A DNA stretch of 64,000 nucleotides. It comes from Henricia sp. BOLD:AAB3569. Taxonomy: Eukaryota > Echinodermata > Asteroidea > Spinulosida > Echinasteridae. The stretch is taken from positions 372,001-436,000 of the forward strand of contig JBBELK010000311.1 of assembly GCA_037783545.1 (NCBI GenBank), read 5' to 3'. The notes beneath the pieces are model-generated. The model was given only the letters and a program-made list of their open reading frames with translations. It searched no databases and was not told the origin of the DNA. A program made the translations under genes and the position numbers. Each line of letters starts with the position of its first letter. The stretch's first letter is position 1. Positions 23,001-35,000 of the stretch are shown one piece after another.

Positions 23001-26000
23001 GTGTGTGGGTGCGTATACATGTACATGTATGAATGCGGAAATCTCTATAATAATAAATACACTGTTAAGAAGTGTTCCCATGGAATAAGGCATAGCCTCC
23101 GAGAGTCCCTACCTGAAGAAACGATGCATTGATGTAGTCCGAGCTCTCCTGTCCAGCCACGCCTGAGATGGAGACCCTGTTTCTCTCAATCGGTATTACC
23201 TTACTGCGATTCTTACTCCGGTTCAACACTTGTCGTGCCTTGGAAAACTCATAGTCACGGACTTTCTGTGTCGCAATGAACTGTGGAAGGATGAAACAAA
23301 AGTAGATTTTACACTATATGGAAATGACTTCGACATGGGTGAAGAATTACCAGGCAGTTAATTATGACCCAAACCAGGGGCCAATTTCATGGAGCTGCTC
23401 AGCACAAACTTGCTTAGCACAGGATTTGTTTGCTTTATTTTGCAAAAATGGATTGCCAGCGAAAATCGTAAGTGATGTATACTGAAAGGTATTCTCCTAC
23501 TCTTGCGAAGAACACAAGTTGGCATATAATTGGCCCCAGGACACATTATGTAATTCCATGGAATGTCAATTGAAAAGTTCTTTACAAATTTATTAGTATT
23601 GTTGTTTGCACCATTGATGGGAATTAGGAGAAGTTGATATGACAATATGCGACCTTTAAATAGACAGTTTTGGTTCCATAGACCTTGTAAGTTGACCTCG
23701 AGAACTTGCGATACACTCCGAGATTCATCCACTTCCAAAGACCGCATATAGGAGCTTTAGCACGTGCGGCGGCAATTTTTTCGGTACGATTTTGACTCCA
23801 CGTCAAAATTACATGTAGCAGTTTCACCTACCGATTCAGGGTCCACTTTAAAAATTCTTAAAATCCCATTTATTACCTGTGCGAAAAGTTAATTAAGCAA
23901 AAAAAATCATAAAATTATAAATCCGACCTTTTATTTCCGTCTCCGAGATAAACTGGTAACCCCAGGCCTTGACGTATATAAAAACCACGCAGTGAGCACA
24001 TCGCTGGTAGTCCGCAAGTGGCACGAATATTTTTAAGGCGAATACATTGCATTGTTACAGTAGCTGTTTTCAAAACCACTTGACTCGGCTTCGGACGGAC
24101 TTTGCGATTTTCTTTTCTAGCCGTGTGTATACTTTATTTGTTTAGGTTTTTGTTGGTGGTTTTTATGTACTCTCAACAGAAGTGAACGTTCAACTTGACG
24201 TTCAAACCAAATACATACTTGTTTAGCCATGTTAATCTGAGATGCACGAAGTCTGAGCCTGCCATTCGCAAAGGTACTTGCAAACCGTCAACATTTTGTA
24301 TTTGTTTGTGACAAACTCTAACATTTTATTTATTGAATCGATAGATTTTAAGGTGCCTTTTCCATTTATTGGTGTTTAGGCACTTACAAACGCGGTACGG
24401 TGAAGTGGTAATTTATTTGAAGAAGATAATCACATTGCCATTTCCTGACTGGTCTCCGGAAGTGTGACCCGAAACGAGACTTACACGGTCTATTGAAACT
24501 CAAGACCAAGATTTATTTGGTATTGAATTGTTAAACTGAGCACAATGCACTCCAAAATAAAAACGACCAAGAGAGAATCACATTTTTGTATGGCAGTCAT
24601 ATGTGTATGATGTAACCCACTCTGACAGATCAAAATGCCCTTCCAATTAGGCATAAAAAAAAAAATGTTATGTTGGCGTAACGGGCCCCCAAAAATAGGG
24701 TAGGTAGGTCGGGATGTTTTATTTTTATTTTATTTTTTTTCTCCCAGCAACGAAAATGACACCGTGTACCCCACCTTGACATCGTCGGCGCAGCTGTACG
24801 CTTCGGAACCGCGCGCCATGTTGATGCGACTAGAACACGGAGCCGGGTCGCCGGGGTCACAAAATAGTTTACAATTTGTAGAATGTATATATATCAGTAT
24901 TTATTGCGTAAAATGCTGAAAAAATAATTAAAATAATTTATATTGTAACAAACTATTTTTTAAACACAAAATAAATAGCCAAATATTTTAAATTTTGTAT
25001 GTAGCTGTCCGCGCCGTGCAACAGTCTAGGACGAGGTTACCATATTTTTCATGTAGAGCTCCTTCGGTTCAGCGAGCGTGAGGCTGCTCTCTGAGTAGGA
25101 GTCGGGGACGCGACTATACATGTACAATGTATACTTGGTGCATCTATCTCCGTATCGATATCACACCCGTACATGTACATTGTTGTAGAGCCTGCGCAAT
25201 CTTCTGCTGCATGTTCGATCGTTGGTGCAACAATGTGCACTCCAAAGTTCCACGCGCGCAAAGTTCCAGACAAGTCAATACAACAATGAGAAACGGTCAG
25301 AAATGGTTTCAAACATATTTATAACTCATTTATATAGATTTTAATCATTAAATTTCTTCCCTTCAAAAAAATAAAAATATCCAGGGTCAGCCGTATGTTT
25401 AGGGTCGGTCGGGTTACGCCAACATAACATATTTTGTATGCCTTACCATGGTTCTTTGTGACAACAGCTCATTTACAGTGAGAGAAAAAAAGTCTTCACA
25501 TTTTTTGAAAGAAAGCATACAATGCAATACAGTTAACTGTCATTATGGGGCTAATTAATTAACTAATGAACGAATTATACCAAGAGTGCATTAATCAATG
25601 CATGCACAATGTATAGAGTAAGGGTCAAGATTTTAAAAAAGAGAGCTTTACATCAGGCAGGCCTAATTTCATAGAGCTGCTTAAGCGCTAGCTGAAAACG
25701 TGTGCTTACTGTAGCAGAAAAGTTGTGCTAACGTTAAGACTATTTCACGGCCGCGGCGTGCTTAAGCATGCGTGCGCTTGGAAACCGCCATTGTTGCGTC
25801 ACTATCTTAAGCAAAATTTGGCTCTGCGGTTACGGCAGGTTTTCAGTTGCTTACCGTTAACGATGTCTATGAAATAGCCTGACGCTCGGTTAATGGAAAA
25901 TGGGCCGTTAAACAGCTCTATGAAATTGGGCCCTGGTAGCTTTATCATCAGGGGGCATTATACAAATGTAGTTTACTGCAATGGTAAAAACATAATTAAT

Positions 26001-29000
26001 CAACTCCATGTCTCCATATAAAAGAATGTTCAAATTTCTGATGGCTGTAATGATCAACATTTACTACATGTAATACCATGCAGGTGTAAAACACAGTTAC
26101 CTACCAAGTTAATATTTAATGCTTTGGTGTTATTTTGAACACTAGGTACATGTACCTAGAGGTGTAAGGCAAATGCTATTGAGAACCAGTTTCACAGCTG
26201 GGCTAGAGGCGAGCCTAACAAAGAGGAAAAGGAGAACTGTGTTGGTGTACGGGGAGATGGTAAATGGAATCAATGTGTCATGTAGTTTTAGCTACCCTGC
26301 AATATGCTCCAGCTCGTGGCCTTCTCCACCGTTGCACATTTTCTGAATACTGCCGGACACACTACATGTAAATTCCAGTACAGATGGACACAAAACACAG
26401 CAAGGGGGTCCTGTTACAACAATTATTGTAAATTTACCACTTTTGTAAAATTAGCCAATGTTCCACAAAACATATTCATAAAAGTGTTCTAGATTCATAA
26501 AAATGGTTGTATCGGGCCAGTTAAGTTATTGTAACAGTCATATTTTGTTCTAATGACTGAAAGTCAATTTATCAATGTGAATTCTCTTTGTATAAGTGAC
26601 CTTTTTACATTTAATTTTGAAGAAACTAAATCAGATTGCAAATTGCTTTTACTTAAAAAAGAAGGTGCAAAAGGGTAAGGGAGGTTGGTATTATAAATTG
26701 TATTTTTTTAGACGATTTGAAAAAGAAGGAGTATAAATTCTACCAATGAGAGTTTGTGGCGGTGTTGGTGGAACTGGAGGAGTGGTAGCCAAAGTGATGT
26801 TAATTCATGGGCATACCCAATATGCTTGAAGAATGTAATCACCAGTAACCATGACAACCAATTTGTCACTAATAAAACTGACGCAATATTGAATGAGCGA
26901 AGGTACATGTAGCAGGCATCACTACGTAAGCAAAGCAATACGGCTAATATGCACCAGTGAAAGCAAGAGACCAACTGATGCCAATTTCAGTCAAGATGCA
27001 GCTTTTCCAAACTTTCGTCTTTTCGTTGTTGAGTCTCTGCCTCGAGTTTGATTACACTGCTGGTTATGATGAAGGGTGTGTAGCCTCCATCAGAGGGGCG
27101 TGTCCTCCTGGATGGAGTCAGTGGGAGGATAAATGCTACAGCCTCACTAAGGAGGTAACATACAGCGAGGCAGCACAGGAGTGTGCCAAGATCGGGGGAG
27201 TATTTGTTGCTCCAAAGTCCCAGCAAGAAAATGACTTCATGAGAAGCCTGACAGAGTCACACTACTGGATTGACTGCAATGATCTCAAAGTTGAAGGCAA
27301 GTTGTAATGTTTATCATCTTTGTTTTGACGAATGCATTTCTTAAGACTAAAATGCTCTGAATTTTATCATGTTCTAGGGAAAGGCATCGAGTTTACAGAG
27401 TATATACTACATATACTGCATATTTGTTACATGGAATCAATTTCAGAAAGTAATGGATATCTAAGATTTGAGATCAGATAAGAGAGTGTGTGACAACTAT
27501 TTCCTGAACAGTTTTTATAATTACAGTGGAACTTGTCTATAGTGGCCACCCTCGGGACCGTAAAAAAACTGGCCTCTATAAACAGGTGGCCTCTTTATAG
27601 AGGTTTCTTAAGCATTATACAAATGGCAGTTGGGACCAAAGAAAGGTGGCCAGTATAAGCAGGTGGCCTGTTTATCAAGGTGGCCTTAATAGCAGGTTTC
27701 ACAGTATTATATATTAAATTAAGCTTTTGCGGATACCATGCGTTTCTCATAGTATAAAGGGAGCATTTTGGCAACACAGACCATATTTTCCAGAAAATAC
27801 CTTTGTCCTGCTTTGTCTGGTCTCAAAATAAAGGAATAAGTTTCAGTTGTTCTAAAGAGATAACTTAGGCCCAAAAAGGGTTACAGATAGTGTGACAACA
27901 TGCCTTTCTAAAAACCCTGTGTACAAATTTCAAATATACGCTCGTAACCGAGACGGACACTTGTTACATTTTAGGCCGTCCCGGTTACGAGCGTATATTG
28001 GACATTTGTACACAGGTTTTTTTAGAAAGGCATGTCGTCACACTATTTGTAACACTTTTTGGGCCTAAGTTGTATCTCTTCAGAACAACTGAAACTTATT
28101 CCTTTATTTTGAGACTAGACAAAAGGTATTTTCTGGAAATGTGGTCTGTGTTGCCAAAATGCCCCCTTTACCGTGGAAAGACTCCACTCTGATGTGCGTC
28201 TACGCTGGGCGCACCAAAGCACTAGCGTATGCGCGCGTCATGCACAAAAGTGAATGCATTGCCCATATGTGTGCAATGCGTATTGAGTACGGTATCAACA
28301 AATACTGCAAAAGCGCATGGAGTTGTAATCGTTGCAAATGAAGTGTTCTGTTTCAACACTAAACGGATACAAATCTTGCAGAAATCTTACAAAACAAAGT
28401 AGGTGGATGCTTTGATTTACATAATAATATTGAATGTCATTTTGGTTGATACGAGAAAATACCGCACTTGTCATAAAAGTACAGAACTCGCCTTCAGCTC
28501 ATTCAGTATTTTTATGACTTGTGCGGTATATCCCTCAAAGCCACCCAATATTATATAATTATTGCTTTGGTTTTTTCCTCTCTACTTTCTGGTGACACTT
28601 CTTTGCACACATCAGGTTCTTGGAGGTGCATGGTAGGCACTACCGAGACCCAGTACAGGGAATGGGCTAGAGGGGAGGAGCACTGTGCTTGTGTATTCTA
28701 CTTAAAAGGTAGATGGAATGATTTGGACTGTTCCATCAAGCTCCCTGCAATCTGCACTCGCCCTGCTGCCCTGTTAAACATGTTCTAATTTATACTCAGT
28801 ACTGATTATACTACCTGTACCCATCAGAGTTTCTACAATAGAGGCCAGTGGGGCAGGGGCGGTATTCACAAAACTCAATCTAAGCGGGGCACTTGTCTGT
28901 CTTAAATCTAAGCACCCCGCTAAGATAAGTGGAGCACTCAACTTCGTATTCACAAAAGATTTAAGCGCCCCGCTTACCTTAGTGGTGTACTTAATCAATC

Positions 29001-32000
29001 AGTGCACGCTTAACTCTGTCACGTCATAATGTCTCTGTTATCAAAGCAGCGCAGACCACGCGCGGACGTTTAAAAAAACATTTGATTACTACGCGCGTGC
29101 ATCATACGCGCACATTACGTGCGTGTCGTGCACACATATGCGTGCACGTAACACAAGAAGACGATGTACGTTTTGCTATGCGGTAGTCAATGGTCAGTGG
29201 CGAACAGAGACGGAAAACAAAGGCTTTCTAAGGTCAGTAAGAACAGAAATTGAAATCTGTTGTAATCTCCCAATGTCTAAATTGTTTAAGTGTTCTCTAA
29301 TCAATCATATAGTCGTTTTTAGATAACACACTGGGCAGAAAAACACTGCAATTGCAGACGGTTTGACCCAGCGTTAAATGCACTTAAGTTTAAGTCTAAA
29401 AAATAAGCGGGGCACTAAAAGTAAACACGCTGTGAATACCACTTAACTTTATGATTTGACTTAAGTCTAGAATTTAAGCCGAGCGCTTAAATTTCATGAC
29501 TTCGTCGTTTTGTGAATACCGCCCCAGCCCCATCAAGATCACTGTCATAAAAATAAAAAAGTATTTTGTCTTTAAAAATATAAATTTGTTTATTGTATTA
29601 AATGTCTAAAGAACATTTTGGCTCAAAACTGATGTGCCACAAGGTAAAAAAAAGTCGGCTGTCAGTTGTAGAAATGTGATCTGTCTATATAGAATTGTTT
29701 CACTCACAAATATGATATATCCTTTAAAAGAGGGTTGTGTATGTACATGTACTCCAAACTTCAAATTTGCAGATGCTTGTCATTATACATGTACCTACAT
29801 AACCACAAGTTTCTTTCCCCAACTGTCCCACACAACCATGCCACATCAATCACTGTACATGTATATGTACATGTACCTGTACATGTACATGTATTGAGCT
29901 TGGTGCTGCAAACCATACGTATTATGATTAAGAATTTGATGTCAATTGAGTATTTTTTAAATGGGTTTAAAGGCCCTGTAGATGATCTGTTTTTGAGCCA
30001 TTCTGCGAATAAAACCATTATAAATCAAAAGAAAGACATCAACAAACTCATCCATCAAATGTACCGCGTTTAAAATAAACATGAAAATCCATATGCATTT
30101 TCCTGGTCTTGGCGGGGTGTTTCAAATATTCGTTCTCAGTTGATCGGATACTATGTGCCTTGCGTCATGCACTCTGTGGCGCACATCATATACTGCGTGT
30201 GCGCTCGATCCATAAAAATGCATCGCGTTGGAACACGCACACGCAGTACATGCGCCCATGCATTTTGGACCGCGTAGATGCGAACCAAAAATAAGTAAAT
30301 CGTTTGCAAACGATCTAAATAATTTCATCTTTTCTGGTAAAATTATATCATTTTGAGCGGAAACCTTTCATTGGGTAGTTGCTATTAATTCAATCTTTAC
30401 TTTCAAAACTTTTCCCCTGTAAACTCGTCGATTACTTTTTGGGGTCATTGCAAATGATACACTGGGCCTTTAATGGGCTTCAATTTGCAGCCGTAGGCTG
30501 AATTCCACCTAAACATAGGTGGGTGGCGCCATTGGCAGCCGGCGGGCAACGACACCTGGTAATCCCCTTACTCTTTACAAAAGAATGCTCTGGGATCTTT
30601 TAAGTGCATTACACAATACACTGGACAAACGGCTTGTCATCCCTTCCAAAGGATGGAGTAATTGGGATTGAATGCCTTGCTCAAGGGCACAGGTACCAGG
30701 GCAAGGTATAGAAACCTGCAACACCTAGTTTTCACCCCTGTTGCGAATTAACGACTCAAACCACTGGGCCACGATCTTGTGTACTGATGACAAGCTGAAA
30801 CTAATTAAAAACAGATCACTCTTCATAAATCCACTCGCAGTTTAGCCCGACTGAAAATCATTATTATGACAGTTTCCATGGTATTGCATATAATGCTGTC
30901 ACTTACAGGCCTACAAATAAAAACACGTTTAAAGACCTTTATATTGAGAGAAGTCCGCGCCCCTCCCCCGCCCCATTGAATAGCAATAATCAGAGTAGCA
31001 TGCAAGTCAAGCAAAAACAAATAAATATATAAAAACAAATAGGTAACTTGAGAAAATGTTGCACCCAAAAATTGTGCTTTTATTAAGTTTGCTTAATCTC
31101 TGCCTCATTATCGAGTGCATCACTGGCAATGATGAGGGGTGTGTGGCCTCCATCAGAGGGGTGTGTCGTCCAGGATGGAGCCAGTGGGAGGATAAATGCT
31201 ACAAAGTTATCCAGTGGGTAGCATACAGCGATGCGCCACAGGAGTGTGCCAAGATTGGGGGAATATTTACTGCTCCAAAGTCCCAGCAGGAAAATGATTT
31301 CATGAGAAGCCTAATTCCAAAGATATATTACTGGATTGACTGCAACGATCTCAAAGTTGAAGGTAAGTTGTAATTTTCATCGACTTTGTTCTGATCAGAG
31401 TATTTCTTAAAAGACTTAATAATTCAATATTTGGAATCAGTTTTTAGAAAATAATCAGTACATATTTGAGATCATGAGTGTGTGGTGCTCCCCGGATTAG
31501 TTTTGTAATACAAGTCAGGCGCGGATCCACAGGGGCGGGGGGAGTTTGTGGATCGACTCGACACCCCTCGACACCCCATCCCCCTCCCCCCCACCCCCCA
31601 CCACAACAAGCTAATATAAAAATGACTTGCAACACTACCCCCCCCCCCCCCCCCCCCCCAAAAAAAAACCTAATTGAAACAAAAATTGTACATGTATCAC
31701 AGATTTGGTCTCTCTCCTGTTACATTTTGAACATTTCAAGTTCCTGGAGGTGCATTGTAGGCACTACTGAGACCCAGTATAGGAACTGGGGAGGAGATGA
31801 GCCAAATAATTATGACCAAAGTGAGGACTGCGCTGCTGTATGTGCAGATGGTACATGGAATGATGTGAACTGTGTCATCAAACTACCTGCAATTTGCACT
31901 CGGCCTGCTGCCCTGTTACACATTTTCTAAATTAAAAAGCTAGTATCCCCCTTGACGAAAAATCCAGCATTTGAACCTTTTTGATAGTCGACATATCCCT

Positions 32001-35000
32001 CCAGCCGACGTACACCACTGTTTATTTCAAATTGTCTGTTTTAAGTGGATAAATCGCAAGCAAAAGTGCAGTTTTCGAAAAAGAAATTTTCGCGATTTCT
32101 GAAACGCTCATTAGGTATTAATGATATGCGCATGACCCCGTGACACAATCCTGAAAAACACGAGTGAACACCGTCGGCAGTTCCATACGTTTACACGCAA
32201 AAAAACTCCTAAAACCAATGGTGTTTTTTGAAGAATTTTTCTCATGCAAAAAGCCAGAGATGTGCCCAGTAGTTGTAGGCTTTACCAGACACCATGAACA
32301 AAAAGAGAGCAGAAAGATTTTCTTTTTTATTACCAAGAGAGAGAAAAATGAGTCGCTCGTTCTAACTTGTTGTGCACTGTGTGTGCCGTTCATTCCTTGA
32401 CAAAACCACAGGTCGCAATGCACCAGTATTTACTTCAAAAGAGCTTCATTGTGAGCCACAATTTACTTCGTATATGAACATTTACTTTGTATATTTTCCA
32501 TTCAATACTGCACAGGCCGTTTTGTGTGTTTCTCAGGATAACGTCAAAACCCTGTTAATAAAAAAACCAAGTGACCTCGTGGGTTTCAGAATTTCGGGTG
32601 AAGAAGGTCGGATCTGCTTTGCATTTTAAACAAAAGGCTGTCGATTTTTGGTGGAAAACAAGTTGTAATGGTGTTGTAGACACATACACCTGCATGACAA
32701 ACATGAAAACTTAAAGAAATGTGGACGGGGGCATACTAGCTGTTTGGGCATACTAGCTGTTTTTAAACAGCTAGTTTAAAAACTTTACATGTACAGTAGA
32801 GTTCTATTAAGCAATGTAAAGCAATATAAGTCTGTTTTCAATACTAGAGAGACTTTTTCACCAGAATCACAACTCTGTGCAATGCCAGTTATCTTCTCTC
32901 AAAACAAAAGAAATATCTTAAAGGAGCGTGACCAGAGTTTCTGGAAAATAGTTTTCGATGTAACTTACCAATATTATCGAGTAACTCCCATACACACCTC
33001 CCATGTCCCAAAAACCCGAAAATATTCGCAATTTACAGTAAAAAATTGAACAAAACTATCGAGTATGCTTTCAGCGGATAAACGTTGATACTGGAAAATT
33101 AGTTTACAAATAATCGGTGGATTTTCGACGATATCCTCGGAAATATGCGGCCTAGAAGCGCGGGAGTTTCAGTTTCGTAATCAGAAAAATATAACGGATG
33201 TTATGATATAAAAATCTCATGATCCATAAGGTATGTCCCGGGGAGTTATGGGTAAAATAAAAGTGATCTGGTCACACTCCTTTAAGACAGATCTAAGAAG
33301 ATAACTTAAGCAACAAATAGTGCAACAACGTATCTTTCTGAAAACCCTGTGTACACATTTCCCATATAACGTATGTAACATATGACACATACTTTGTGAC
33401 ATTTTTTATTTCCTTGTTACATACGGTATTATATTGGAAATTTGCACACAGGGTTTTCTAAAAGGTAGATTGTGGCACTATTTGTTGCATTTCTTTAGCT
33501 GAAGTTATCTCTTTAGATCTATCTTAAGATATTTCTTTTGTTTTGAGAGAAGATGAATGACATTGTACAGAGATATAATCCTGGAGGAAAGGTCTCTCCA
33601 GTATTGAAAACAGACACATATACATGTATGTACAGTGGCCAAGTAGATGCAAATTCAGTCTCTGTGTTTCTTTGCAGTACAGTAATATTATGTAACACCA
33701 ATAGGAGTTTTGGAGAGGGAATTTTCTGACTTTGATGTACTTGTGTATATATATTAAACACAAAATTACGATTTTTATTTATTTATAATTAAATGAGTTG
33801 TCTAGGTTTTAATTAAATATAGTATCTGCAAAGAGATAAACTTATGACTTGGGCTTGAGAGAAGTGACTCGACAAGTGACTTCACAACTACCGCTGGGCG
33901 ACTAGTGGATTTTGCTACTCGCGAGTAATCGATTAATCGCGAGTAGTTAGCAAAGTATCCAAAGGGAGGAAAAAACATTTGAGCTATTCGCCCAGCGGTA
34001 TTCACAACGATGTTTTACTCCACAAACACCATAGATTGTTAAATTAGAAGGGGAATTGAAGACAGGGGGCAAGCAAGTGGAACGGCAGGAGAATCAGAGA
34101 GCAACTGTGGGATGACATTACAACTAACAATCTCCATGTGCAGATTGGAAACAAATATAAAAACCAAAATATCCCTATCACCTACAGACCGTATCGAATT
34201 GCCTCCATTTCGTGTGGCAGTTTCTTTGTTTCTTCAGGACATGCATGGTTGCACATATTGTGCTTCCATTGTTGAACGATTAAAGTTACAAAAGGTGCCC
34301 CACGAAATGGCGGCTATTCGATATGGTCTATAATGATGAAGTAGTTGTTGCTACAAAAGCTAATGCACCATTTAATATTTTGTTAGCTTTTAAAGGCACA
34401 GGCTCGTCAGCAATGCGCGCACGCCAAATTCGTGCCATGAAATACGCAGCTCCATAGCAAAGGTATGGAGCTGCGTATTTCATGGCACGAATTTGGTGCA
34501 CGCGCATTGCTGACGAGCCTGTGCCTTGAAGTGCTACACTTTTTGCATCAACTATAATGTGTATAATAAGGGAACATGACTGGGTAAGTTTTTGCGGTTT
34601 CTTGTCAAACTGTGTGGCATGTGCGTTTTCCGTACGCGCTGAAAGTGGCTACGGCTAAAACCAACCGGTCTTTATTATCTGTTTTGAGACCACCCACGTG
34701 ACGTGCTCACAGCCAGTACGAATGCGTAAACTGTCTCAAGGTATTTGTGACATAAGAATAAGATGTCAATTCAGTAATGAATACTGACATGTTGAAACTA
34801 ATAAAAAACCAGATCACTCTTCATAAATCCACTCGCAGTTTAGCGCGACTGAAAATCGTTATTTGACCGGATTTTATGACAGTTTCCATGGTACATTGTA
34901 TTGCAGTAGATTATAAAGATGTCTGTCACTCAATGGTCTACAGGTTTAGACAACACGTTAAGACCTTATATTAAGAGCAGTTTCCAATTGGGCGGCAATA

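Noticed and set aside
26957..26995. Upstream ATG as lectin 1 start
   Set aside because: It would place 13 polar residues before the signal peptide. The ATG at 26996 matches the paralogs.
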